Source: Liolophura sinensis (Eukaryota > Mollusca > Polyplacophora > Chitonida > Chitonidae). From it: 64,000 nt of DNA. The translations under genes were made by a program, and so were the position numbers. How positions within the stretch are numbered: position 1 is the first letter of the stretch; each line of letters begins with the position of its first letter. Shown here piece after piece: positions 52,841-63,011 of the stretch. The notes below the pieces were generated by a model. It had not been told where the DNA came from. It was given only the letters and a program-made list of their open reading frames with translations, and made no database searches. The DNA lies in assembly GCF_032854445.1 (NCBI RefSeq), contig NC_088302.1, positions 21,899,788 through 21,963,787 of the forward strand, written 5' to 3'.

Positions 52841-53861
52841 ACAGTAATTTGAACACTGCAGTAAAATAGATGAATGCGACGCTAACCCTTTAAACTGCAG
52901 ATTTCCTGGATTGCGTGTGTAGTTACAAATCCATAAATAATTATAATACAAAAAACTCACGCAGTTTGACGCATGTTTCAGTATGATTAATCGTCAATTT
53001 GGCCAGTCACACACTTAATCCTTTGTCATACGTTATAACAACAAGATAACCCTACAACAAATGCCAGTGATCTTATTCCTAAATCTGTACCAGCATTAAA
53101 CACTTGTATATGTCAATATATTCGACGTAATTTTTTAACGTTATTCAGTTTTCTCTTTTTCTAAAAAATAATAAATAGCTAATAATTAATAATTCCTTAA
53201 TAAATATGCCACAGAATATAAGCAGACACTGTACGCGGACAAGAGGTAATCCATGTGCATGGACTCTTTCGTTCCCCATTCGGGACCATGTCGTCATGTT
53301 TCCGCTGTCAGTGACTCGATATGAAAGGCATCAAAACAATCAGTCCAGTGCACCAGGAAGGTGTTAAGGTGGGAATGATAAATTTAGGCAGAATATACAT
53401 TAGTAGATCACGAATGCACATTTTGGACTGTTAATATACGTAAAACCAATAACATTAATTTGTTGTGATGGTGTACGCACTGTCGTACGTACGTTTTTCA
53501 ATGTGGTGATATTGTATGCGTCTTGACACCAGCACATAATTAAGCTGTATCATGGATCTGACAAGAACACGATGGTGTGTGCTAAAACCAAAGAGCCATC
53601 ACATCCGTGCAGGTTTTAATGGATTTACGAATAGGGTAAACTGGGCGTAAACACTTCGGCAGTTTCGGGAGTGAGTATAAAATTGCTTGATAATGCAACA
53701 CAAGGGATTTGAGTTATTAACACAAAAACAATTTTAACATGATTTGACTTACATGTGGCCAGAATCTGATATGTATATACGATCGATAATAAGCGACACG
53801 CTATTTCACACACACAAAACACACACACGAATTTCCATATATATATATATGGAAAATCTTT

Positions 53862-53971
53862 CCTGCAACAAGGAGGCACATTACATGCACTCTAAGTCTA
53901 AGGACTCCTTCGTTGTCGTATGTGAAAAATTGTTAAGTTCGACGTTAAACCCCACGCACTCACTCACTCAT

Positions 53972-53973
<2 letters not shown>
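53862..53973 (+). mobile_element. tRNA-derived SINE, 3' half only
   Basis: Matches the last 110 bp of the SINE: CAACAAGGAGGCACATTACA, GACTCCTTCGTTGTCGTATG, TGAAAAATTGTTAAGTTCGA, then CACTCACTCACTCA. It is 5'-truncated and sits between two TATATA stretches, so the microsatellite may have been its target site or may have grown from its ends. Confidence 0.85.
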
Positions 53974-53977
<4 letters not shown>

Positions 53978-54037
<60 letters not shown>

Positions 54038-54054
54038 GACAGAGATAGAGATAG
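53978..54054. repeat. TA dinucleotide microsatellite
   Basis: More than 25 TA units followed by CAGAGACAGAGATAGAGATA. It lies directly after the SINE 3' fragment that ends CACTCACTCACTCATTCAC. Confidence 0.92.
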
Positions 54055-54846
54055 ATATATGGAGATGTACACTGTATTTTTTGCAAAAGCATCTTGTTGT
54101 TGGCCTAATATCAGAGTTGTTCATTATCAGTGCATGTTATAATGGGGAAAATATCTCAAAACTATGCTGTACAAGACGGTATATTTAAAATTAGATGCAC
54201 ATTAATGTAAATGTCAACAGGCCGATAATTGAACAATTGCACGTTGTATTTATAGGGAGTTAAAAGTAGAACTCTGTTCGTATTACATAATACAATTCTA
54301 TTTATAGAGCTAATTATCTACTAAATGACCAAAGTCACCTATAACTAAGATGAACCAAGAACCCAGATTAAATATTATAATGACTGCAGTGGTCGAAATC
54401 AATCTTTATGAGGAATGACAAACGCCGCTGTTGTAAAAATCGCCATCACAAAACACACAGCAGCCAATGCGTTTGACCACGTACAGCATTTGCACGAGCT
54501 CTCATAGCAGCGAACACGCAGCGCGCGCCAGCTCAGAAATCAACCCGCCATATTTACCATATAAGAAAGCCAAAATAACAACAAAAAGCGTCTATTACGT
54601 TACAGTCGGATGCATCATTCATCGGTATGCCTGCTCCTGTCGAAATCGTGCAGAAAGACGAGGCTTTGAGCAACATGTCAGAAACAAGTCCATAGCACTC
54701 ACACACAGACACGCACTCAAAACAGGCGGACACGAAACAATCCCACGTGACTAAATAAAACCAATACATATATATATATATACAGAGCCCTAATCACTAT
54801 AGTAGAACCGGAAGTTGAATGGCAAGGGGAATGACACGTGACTTAC

Positions 54847-54942
54847 CTGCACCTCCAAAGCGTGATAAGCCAGTATAAGTCCGAGTAATATCACAGTTGA
54901 AATGCTGATTAAGGATTTCAGCGCGATAGAATAAAAACTCTC
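54847..54942 (-). CDS. KCNN: SK channel exon 2 (S2)
   Basis: A 96-nt exon of 32 whole codons (residues 277-308), phase 0 at both ends. It is preceded by the acceptor TTGTTTCTAG and followed by the donor GTAAGT. The peptide reads [15 protein letters not shown] then [17 protein letters not shown]. This matches the vertebrate SK segment running from the S1-S2 loop through S2, where LALKCLISLSTIILLGLI and YHxREVQ occupy the same places. It joins exon 1 (ends ...VYSK) and exon 3 (starts LFAVDN) in frame, exactly where the family alignment expects. Both flanking introns are long: about 6.9 kb upstream and 32.4 kb downstream. The exon is too short to stand out as an ORF and was found by extending the channel alignment. 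Confidence 0.95.
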
Positions 54943-55418
54943 CTAGAAACAAGAAAAGAAATAGTACTTCATCAGAAATTACCAGATACATATTGTGACT
55001 CGAAGTCATAATTGTCACCAATCCCACCAAACCTACAGCAAACGTTTACTGGCTGTCCATTCAACATACAAATACAGAATCAACACACAGCTGTGGAATT
55101 ATTTTCTTATTTTACTGTTACCATGGTAAGTTCATAATTTCTAACGGATTGATCATTCTTGTTTAGAAAAAACGCCAAAATGATATGATTGGTTAATACT
55201 ATACTTGACTTGTTCTATTTACAATTAGAAGTAGAAAAGATAATATGACGAAGTGGATAACGACTTTTTGTTCGTCGACCTTTCAGTGAAGAGACTAATA
55301 TTGTAAGCACAAACACCGATCCGTCAACAAACGAGGTTGTTATCCATATAACTTTCTGATATTAATAATTTTCTTCATTTAAAGTGTACTTCAAGGTAGT
55401 AAGTCCTGGCCATTAGTT

Positions 55419-55516
55419 ATTACTACCAATCAACAAGTCATATTACTACCAATCAACAAGTCATATTACTACAAGTCATATTACTACCAATCAACAAGTC
55501 ATATACATTACTACAG
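55419..55516 (+). repeat. 24-bp tandem repeat
   Basis: About four copies of TATTACTACCAATCAACAAG followed by TCA, one shortened internally. Located in intron 1. Confidence 0.88.
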
Positions 55517-55597
55517 AGATTGTTAATTAAAAATCAAGGCCCACAAGATTAATCACGACTGAACCATACGTCGATCTGTTATGATAAGGGGGACAAG

Positions 55598-55760
55598 TTA
55601 ATTTATTAATTTATTCATTTTACTGGTGTTATACACCGTACTCAAGAATATTTTACTTATACGACGGCGGCCAGAATTATGGTGCGAGGAAACCGGACAG
55701 GGCCCTGGGGAAACCCACGACCATCAGCAGGTTGCTGGCAGACCTTCCCACGTACAGGCA
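55598..55760 (-). mobile_element. family A retroposon, long copy
   Basis: Long antisense copy: TTAATTTATTCATTTTACTG tail, ACCGTACTCAAGAATATTTT, ACGACGGCGGCCAG, CCCACGACCATCAGCAGG, CCCACGTAC. Somewhat diverged (ATACACCG in place of TACGCCG). Target-site duplication unclear. Confidence 0.85.
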
Positions 55761-56747
55761 CAACTTGGTAGACATCTGTGCATTTTGACTGATGCCATAT
55801 TTATGGATTATGATGTTTCACTCATAATCCAAGAAAATGAATAACATGAAGACATGCCGAAAGCATTGTGCTTTGAAACGAACCCAGCAAACTCATGACT
55901 TAATGCCACGGACGATTCAATAGAACACATATACGCGCATCTTGGCCAAGCACTGGTCTGAATTATAATGCGGAAGGGAGGGTTGCAATTAACAGAGAAA
56001 TGTAATACACCTGAAAATCAAAGATGTAGTAATCAATAACGTGTATGCTATTGACTGACTAATTAGCGGACAAAATCGCCAAGTGCAGCACCTTTTGATG
56101 ACTGAAAATTTTCTTCATTAGTGAGAAGTGACATCCGTATCGCTTGCACAATGCAAGCCTGACGTGACTGCAGCTTTCGTGACTGCAGCTTTCTTCCATC
56201 TTGGCACAACTGAGGCTGTAATTAGTTACCGATTCGCGTATTGCCAGGTATCAGACGTACACCTGGTCGCTGAGTGATAGGGGGAAACCCTTGAGGAAAC
56301 CTTATTTGGAAAGTTTCAGAACTAAGTCAACAAGATACCTTACAAGTGAAACTTTCACTTACCTTCACTGCATTTTGAAGGAAACAGGTAACTTTGCAAT
56401 CCATATTGTGTATTATGGGAATAAGAAACCTGCATTATGATCTATAAGATAAATGTAACAGTACTATCATTCATTCTAAATAGACGTATTTGTTTACTTA
56501 TTTATTATTTTGATTAGGGTTTTATGTTAATCGATTTATGTTATGGTTGATGGTATTCTTGTGATATTTTCTTTGAACGCTTTGGTTTCCTTCACACATA
56601 AAACATGATCGCAGTAAAAAAAATAATAATAAAAATAATAATAAATAATTCTGTATTTCAGACTGAATACTGCAGATCACAAATTAGTAGGAAACCAAAG
56701 AGAGATAACGATGTATAGAATAACCGAAAGTAAAACGTCATTTAACA

Positions 56748-56913
56748 AATCCTCTCCGGCCGTACGTGGGGAGGTCGGCAGCAACCTGTGGATGGTCGTG
56801 GGTTTCCCCCGGGCTCTCCCCGGTTTTCTACCACCACAATGCTGGCCTCCGTCGCATAAGTGAAATATTCTCGAGTACGGCGAAAAACTCCAATCGAATA
56901 AATAAATAAATCC
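56748..56913 (+). mobile_element. family A retroposon, long sense copy
   Basis: Sense copy from CCTCTCCGGCCGTACGTGGG through GGTCGTGGGTTTCCCCCGGG to CGAATAAATAAATAAAT. TTTAACA occurs on both sides (56741-56747 and 56914-56920), a possible short target-site duplication. Together with the antisense copies it defines the family consensus of about 160 bp. Confidence 0.88.
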
Positions 56914-58657
56914 TTTAACATACACAGATCAGAACGGGGATTAACAGCTTTATACGCAATAACAATTTCACTGAAACTACGGCGATGAGGTTTTATACAG
57001 AAATGTATATCAATATTTACTAATATCAGTGCGTACTAATAACACTTAGCATCATCGCGCTCAATTGTTTTGTATTGATTATCTCTCGAGAATCGACTGC
57101 GACTGTGTATATCTGCGAAGCCGAAATTTAAGCAGACAAATGTAGACAATCAACATCTGATTCATTTGTTCTCTTTGAACGTCAGGATCCCATTTCATAA
57201 AATTACCTACACCGAATAACCATGACGACGAAATCCATTAGCACTGGCTGCCATGGCAATCACGCGGACCGAACAGTATGCGCGTGTACGCCTTGTCAAA
57301 TGGGTCCAAGTATGCAACAGTCGCTCTTTGGTACTAACCTCGCGATATGATGTGAAGACGTTCTCGGAAGACGTTACATGTTGTATCACATCCCTGGCGA
57401 ACATCACTGAAACACATTTTTAGGCAGATAACAATTTTTTTACAGGTAAAATATTTTTGTCTAGCGAATGAGATGCTTTTGCTTTAGGCTCTTCCTGGTT
57501 ACCTCCATATATAAACGTTCACCGTTATATCAATGGAATATTCGTGAATGAGACGGTAAAAATCAATGGAATAAACGAACAAATAAATGTGTGTCCTTTT
57601 TGTTCCGGCAAAGTCACATTAAACCGTTTTGTTCCGGTATAGTAGCATTAAATGTGCAGCAGTCGCCCGCATTATCGGACCCGTCATTTATACTGACAAG
57701 TACAGTGTATAATAATCCCATTGCAGGGCACATCGCCTTATTATTGATGCATACTTTTATATGTTTTGTTTTGCCATAATAATTTATAACCATTCCGTAA
57801 ATGACATTGAACGCAAAGAAAACCCTAAAATGAAGTATACATCACATCAATGACCATAAAAAAAAACACTGCCCAGGAAAGCGGTTCGATTTATTATTTT
57901 TATAAATTTCTTTTCAACTGAGGAAAATAGTCCTTAAAAATCAGATTATACTGTGATCTGTATTGACAGTTATCTGTTACGTCACGTCCATATGTGTTTG
58001 CTTGATGTTGCACGTTTCAAGGTCCATCCGGGAATGTATTCACACGCCTGAATGTGTGTGCACTTTGAATGACGATATCTAACACTCAGAGTGTGTTAAT
58101 TAGAAAAACTCTCATATGACTCCACTGGTCCCAATGTGTTTTGATAATTTCACGGCAGAATCCAAAGAGTCAAAGAAGTCTATTTCACTAGGTCGAAAAA
58201 TTCTCAAAAAATAAATCCAACTATTCTTGTGGACAGTGTTTAATGGTCTTTCGTCTGTTATGTACTTCACCTGTGTTTTCTTTGCGTTCAACTGTGATGA
58301 TGATTAAGGCCATAACAGAAAAGTGAACTGTCACAATGATTCGATATCTATTGGCAGTTATGTTGGTCTGCTACGTGGCAGTCTGACGATAGAAGTCGTC
58401 ATAATATTATCGAATTTTGTTACACTCCAACCTGAGTTAAGCATTGTTCCATAGTGCCCATAAAACCACATTGCAAAGGTAGGATAGAACTTGTTACACG
58501 GCTTGGATCCGAGTTATTTAAGGTGTTTTGTCAGTTTTTTGCACGTTACATTATGCTTTTGTTTTTTAAATTCAAGGATACTCCAGTTCGTTTCGACGAT
58601 TGTAGAATGACAATCGTCAGAATATACGAATGCCCGGAAGGCCTGTCGCGTGACATA

Positions 58658-58714
58658 ATTCACAATTATATATGAACTGATCAGGTAGTTTTCTTAGCTA
58701 CCGATAAACTGTAT

Positions 58715-58758
<44 letters not shown>

Positions 58759-58889
58759 CACAACTATATATGAACTGATCAGGTAGTTTTCTTACATTTT
58801 GTTGTGTGAATTACAACTAAAACTTGTCCGTATATCGTTTTCTTCGTCAGGTGTCTCAATGCTACCGATAAACTGTAACTTTAATTATA

Positions 58890-58944
<55 letters not shown>

Positions 58945-58947
58945 CAC
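58658..58947. repeat. duplicated AT microsatellites with shared flanks
   Basis: Two long AT runs (about 58716-58754 and 58885-58940). Each is preceded by GCTACCGATAAACTGTA and followed by ATAATTCACAA. The stretch ATATGAACTGATCAGGTAGT also occurs twice, before and after the first run. The locus has been duplicated and rearranged at the AT tracts. Confidence 0.8.
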
Positions 58948-59008
58948 AATTTATTTAATTTGTTAATGGCGCGGGGCAATTACCCAGGTCGCTGGGTCCA
59001 AGTTCAGC

Positions 59009-59085
59009 TCATGCTGAGTTCAAGCTGTTCAGCTCATGCTGAGTTCAAGTTGTTCAGCTCACGCTGAGTTCAAGTTGTTCAGTTC
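59009..59085 (+). repeat. short palindromic tandem repeat
   Basis: Three copies of about 27 bp: GTTCAGCTCATGCTGAGTTC followed by AAGCT or AAGTT. Each unit contains the near palindrome CAGCTCATGCTG. It runs into a family A retroposon fragment at 59093. Confidence 0.8.
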
Positions 59086-59092
59086 AAGCTTT

Positions 59093-59147
59093 CCTCCCAC
59101 CAATATTCTTGAGTACGGCGTAAAACACCAATCAAATACATCATTAA
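59093..59147 (+). mobile_element. family A retroposon, internally deleted 3' end
   Basis: CTCCCACCA is joined directly to ATATTCTTGAGTACGGCGTA and AAACACCAATCAAATA. The middle of the element (the GGCCGCCGTCGTATAAGTG part) is missing. It lies right after a small tandem repeat of GTTCAGCTCATGCTGAGTTC type. Confidence 0.75.
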
Positions 59148-60014
59148 ATCAGAGTCCTCTGACATCATCAAATCTCCTGAGGTAGAGCTTTTCTGAATGT
59201 GTGAGCCATCCTGGGGGAAACCGTTTCTCCACCAACCTTACGAACGATGACAACCGTTTTATTGTCATCAAGACTCAAAAGTAAGCAAGCAGGAGAATCG
59301 AGTTGAGGGTTTCCACCCTGAGGTTTGTCTTGAACCAACACATTGCACCTGTCACGTGTGTACATAAATATGAACAAAAAAGTTTGTTATCATAACGAAG
59401 TGACGCAAATGAAGTGTAAGATTTCTTTAAGAGGTTTCATAGGCGTTTTGTCCGTATTGGATGTGTGCACATTAACTCCACAGTAACCATTCCTAGTGAG
59501 CAGATATGGGAGGAGTTAATCCTTATAATGTGAATGTTTCATTGCCCCAAAAGTTTCGATGACTCGATAGACCACATTCTGTCCACTCCTTCTTAGCTGG
59601 GACGAACTAGTTATTTGATGTAGTTCTTTTTTTGTTTTTCTCTTTATGGAAAACTTATTTTATGTTATTTCTCCAGAGCTATATCAAGGTCACATTAATA
59701 TTTTAAATAGTTTTGGCATGCCTGGTTATAGTTCGAAAATAAGTTCAGCTGTAACCAAAAGTGCTGACCACGTGACCCAAAGATCGATAGTGTTGATAAG
59801 GTGACTAACATGTGCGCAATTAGAAGGTGTTGATTAACGTCTAATGGTGGCGAGTTCCCAACTAATGCCTCCACGGCAGGATAGGCCATGTAAATAAAGT
59901 CCCAGCGTTGTTCCGTAGATAGCGTGAAGTCTCAATCCTCTTAAATTAATTTTCACCTCGAATTATGGACATTCGCGGAAGCGGGATTGTTGTCAGAGGC
60001 CAACTGTATACAAT

Positions 60015-60046
60015 CCCCCCCCCCCCCCCCACCACCACCACCACCA
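60015..60046. repeat. poly-C run of 16 followed by ACC repeats
   Basis: Sixteen C bases then about five ACC units in intron 1. Any open frame through it (for example the Pro/Thr-rich frame at 59965-60246) is likely to be spurious. Confidence 0.88.
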
Positions 60047-60638
60047 AACCCTACACAAACACACACAACACCCTCTTCATATTCCTCTCCCTATCTAGGA
60101 TTCTAGTCAACAGGCAGACCAGTGAGGCTGTCGCGGCATCCTTCGTAATTTGTCACTATTCTTCCGTCACAGTCGATAACAACGCGAAGGGGCAGGCGGT
60201 ATTGCAATGGTTATCTGAAAATGCCAAACTCATCCAATATCACTAATTAGAACACCTACTGAGTACGTATGATCACACACAGAGACACGCAATGACCATT
60301 TATGTCCATCTGTATTATATGTTGGGTGGTGTATCTCGTGACCTGCCTTCACACCACCAATGTAACTTGACTATTAAAGTGACATTGAGAAAAGACATCA
60401 CTTTCCAGCTGCATGTACAAGAATCACAGCTGGTCAACTAAATCGATGGTGCTGCAAGGCCGTTTTCAATATAAGCAGTTTACAATAATCCTGTGAAACA
60501 CTGTAATCATTTCTTTGTTCGTTTCATCATGTCGATGTTTATAACTACACAGAAAATCAAGATTTCATATTTGTTTGGCAAAATAGTTTCCTCCAGCTCT
60601 GCTATATAAATAACACCTGGGTGCTGATACCGTTGTAG

Positions 60639-60657
60639 CCCCCCCCCCCCCCCCCCC
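60639..60657. repeat. poly-C run of 19
   Basis: C run on the + strand in intron 1. The glycine-rich minus-strand frames across it are low-complexity shadows. Confidence 0.9.
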
Positions 60658-61821
60658 ACCCGTCCACACCACACACTCTTTAATGCCGCCATGGAAACAT
60701 GTGTTGTGGTGCACCACAAGCTGTTTTGTTGGGTCAAGTATGATGCACAATGGTTCGTGCCGGAGAATCAACCTAGTGTTTTGAAATGTTGGGTTTATAA
60801 GTCCGCGTGTGCCTCAATAGGCCTGGAAAGTTCGCGTCAGTATTACCCTTGTATATATTCAGTAGAAGTGTAAACTAATTCGTTGATGGAACATGTAATA
60901 AAAAAAGGTACGAGCGTAGTGCGCAAATGTCCGCGTAGTCCTATCCCTAGTAAGTTGGGGTCGTTTAAATAACGTGATTTGCAGGCTGATGAGAAAACCT
61001 GGTCGAGATTCCAGCATATTGCCTCGATCAAAACGGAGGCAGGTTGCGACCATTACGGACAATGCCTGTCCGGATATGTGACTCCTTGCGGATTCATTAT
61101 TCAGCTGTGTAGGAGTATTTATCCCGTGAACCGATCGAAGGCGACAAAAGCCGTTATAACAATAGCCGTATTAACATATACAATATACACTTTACTCTCT
61201 AGTCACACGGGTTGCGTAGTCCTATACGTATAACCTCGTGTACCCATGATCTCCACCATCGCAGGCATAGGTCTAGTTGCAAGCTGCTCACTACTGACAG
61301 TATGTATAAACCAAAGCAAAACATGCACCAGCAGATGCAGATGGGGGAAAGGTAACAGACAACACGTAAGTTAGTTCTGACGTTGTTGTTACGCCTAGGG
61401 TTAGTGGTTTGAGGATCCAGAGAGGGTAAATATAAAGTTACACTACAGCATATTCGATGTATGTGTCGTTATATTTTTAGCATGGCTTCGGCAGTAAGAG
61501 CAAAGGTACCATATGGGCCGCGTACTGTAGGTTGCTCATCGCTATACGGCTTCACAGCGTATTGAAGTAGCCTGCGCCGTGTATGTCACCCCAGTCAACT
61601 TGACCAGCTTGCACTTCCACAAACACTGTGCTATGCAGCCACGGCTCTAACCTAAATCATTCATGCACTTATACAGCCGTTCACTTTACAGTCCCGTACA
61701 CGATCGCACAAGCTCTTTGTATACAACAGACATGCGTGTACACGGATTAGAAAGCCTTGGTAATAATACATACGTATAATAACTATCCCCCGAGCATTAC
61801 TGACAGACGACTGCCACTTAC

Positions 61822-62649
61822 CTTGGAGTACACATTAGCCATTATGAGTTCTGTTTCCACAACCATCACGGCAATTCCAAACATTCCCGACACTAAGGCG
61901 TAGTCCGATATCTTTTTACGCTTTTCGTACAGACTTTTCCTTTTGCCCAGACGATAACCGACATTCGGCTTTTGCCTTACTTTGCTCGGTCTCTCGTCCA
62001 CGTATCTCGGAAAGTCCGTTACTCCCACCAAGGCTATTCCAGCGTCCTCCGTTGACGTGCAGCTCATTTTAGGCGACGTCGGTAACGACTGCATGGAGGT
62101 GGGCTTCTGCAGTTGTTTAAAAGACCCAATGGCTCCATTCACTCGCATGTAATCGGCTCCTATTTCAGAAAGTGCGGATTCCTTGTTTACGTTCAGAGCT
62201 TTGTGCTTGCAGTACTCGTCCGTCTTGGCCCCTATGTCGGGTTGTTGTTGTATAGAGTCCTCTGACTTGTCAAGCAGAGCGTGCGCGTATGGCATGCTGG
62301 CGGAATGAGACATGGCTTTTAATGGGTTTAACTGGATGCAGTTATCGACTAAACTGTTCGTAGCATCCTGCCGTCTGTCCGAGCTCGGGCTGGAATTCTG
62401 CAGTTCTATATCTGGGCACGTGTAGGCGCGATTAATTTTGCCGTCACTGGCCACAGCTGCGGATATATTGTTATGTTGTGATGAACCGCTGTGCGGACTG
62501 TCCATATCTTGGTCCGCGTCTGCCTTAGCCTGACCGTCAGCCTCGGCTCCATCTGAACATGTCCCCTCCGAAACAGTTTCTCGGAGTAGTTGCTCAGTAG
62601 AATCAATACGGTCCTTCTCATTGGCCGCTTCTACCACAACAACTGACAT
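61822..62649 (-). CDS. KCNN: SK channel, first coding exon (N-terminus and S1)
   Basis: Encodes residues 1-276 of a small-conductance Ca2+-activated K+ channel of the plasma membrane. Residues 1 to about 230 are a hydrophilic, Ser/Gln/Asp-rich cytosolic N-terminus that I cannot align to vertebrate SK. The family-specific part begins near residue 231: [16 protein letters not shown] followed by SDYAL (about 248-252), then S1 (about 249-270) ending in [12 protein letters not shown]. Vertebrate SK channels carry the closely similar GYKLG...LFEKRKRLSDYAL just before S1. The exon ends after AAG at a consensus donor (GTAAGTGG) in phase 0. The ATG at 62649 has A at -3. It is preceded in the same frame by a stop 14 codons upstream, so it is the first usable ATG of this open frame. 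Identity as SK is very secure; the exact start is less so, because alternative 5' exons are common in this family. Confidence 0.93.
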
Positions 62650-62691
62650 ATTAATTATAGGCCTTGGTGGCTTCGCCCAATGAATGGAGGT

Positions 62692-63011
62692 TTAACAGAT
62701 AGGTGCCCGCGCACACGGAAACTTTTCGCCCAGCATGAGGACATGTTTACAGAGCGATGCGAGTTCCTGGAAAGCATCAACAAACACAGCACGTTGATCC
62801 CGTAGGGTTAGTGTTCCTGTTGAAAGCGTTGAAATTTCAGCACGTTTTGACCAGTTTCTGGATACACGAGTTTTGGCGTGAACTTTGGTTAGGAGACAAT
62901 CGTAGAGCTCTTTTGAGGAAGACGCTATGTTGAAGAATGTCTGCGGTAAGTTCATCTGGCAGTCTGTGCTTATTCCATACCATTTCCCTTTGTGAGACAG
63001 CGAGGCATTGA
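62692..63011 (-). other. upstream open reading frame or possible 5' exon, function unknown
   Basis: Minus-strand open frame preceded by a good splice acceptor (TTTTTGTTGTGCTCTTCTACAG, exon base 1 at 63011). It runs about 105 codons to TAA at 62694-62692. It contains stretches that look coding, such as NLPQTFFNIASSSKELYDCL and FVDAFQELASLCKHVLMLGE, but I do not recognise a family. It is in the same frame as the SK start codon, 14 codons further on, with only the TAA breaking the frame. It could be a 5' leader exon of the channel transcript, the last exon of a different gene, an N-terminal extension interrupted by a real or sequencing-derived stop, or chance. Confidence 0.35.

Larger units (their letters stand above)
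22491..54846 (-). other. SK intron 2 (32.4 kb)
   Basis: A very long intron between the S2 and S3 exons. It contains the scaffold gap, a candidate 15-nt microexon (26536-26550), several family A retroposons, two copies of the tRNA-derived SINE (one full, one 3' part) and three copies of a further dispersed repeat. It also contains tandem duplications at 30324-30550, 43093-43593 and 46388-46470, AT and CA microsatellites and a 23-base C run. Stretches not covered by those entries, for example 27-30 kb, 32-38 kb and 49.5-52.7 kb, show only short unrecognised open frames and AT-rich sequence. Confidence 0.7.
54943..61821 (-). other. SK intron 1 (6.9 kb)
   Basis: Holds two family A retroposon copies (55598-55760, 56748-56913) and a tail-end fragment at 59093-59147. 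It also has a 24-bp tandem repeat (55419-55516), duplicated AT microsatellites (58658-58947), a GTTCAGCTCATGCTGAGTTC-type tandem repeat (about 59009-59085) and two long C runs (60015-60030, 60639-60657). No exon could be supported. A minus-strand open frame at 57407-57207 lies in GC-richer sequence but resembles nothing I know. Confidence 0.7.
1..62649 (-). other. KCNN: SK channel gene span (nine placed coding exons, 3' end outside)
   Basis: Gene model: 62649-61822, 54942-54847, 22490-22072, 12704-12569, 11669-11559, 9441-9314, 8648-8579, 937-836, 144-1, all minus strand. Phase series 0-0-2-0-0-2-0-0, at least 678 codons, no internal stop, every intron GT-AG. The product is a tetrameric K+ channel opened by Ca2+ bound to resident calmodulin; in neurons and muscle it makes the after-hyperpolarisation. 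Intron lengths in transcription order are about 6.9, 32.4, 9.4, 0.9, 2.1, 0.7, 7.6 and 0.7 kb. Within SK1-3/SK4 it is closest to the SK1-3 type ([25 protein letters not shown]), as invertebrate SK genes are. The 5' UTR and promoter are not placed. Confidence 0.93.

Noticed and set aside
53744-54142. 132-codon plus-strand frame
   Set aside because: Its middle is a TA microsatellite read as Tyr-Ile repeats, and the rest is a SINE fragment.
57207-57407. Possible alternative first exon of the channel in intron 1
   Set aside because: The open frame has no similarity to SK N-termini and I could not find a convincing donor in a phase that would join exon 2.
59965-60246. 93-codon plus-strand frame with Pro/Thr stretch
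   Set aside because: The stretch comes from a poly-C run and ACC repeats. No coding support outside it.
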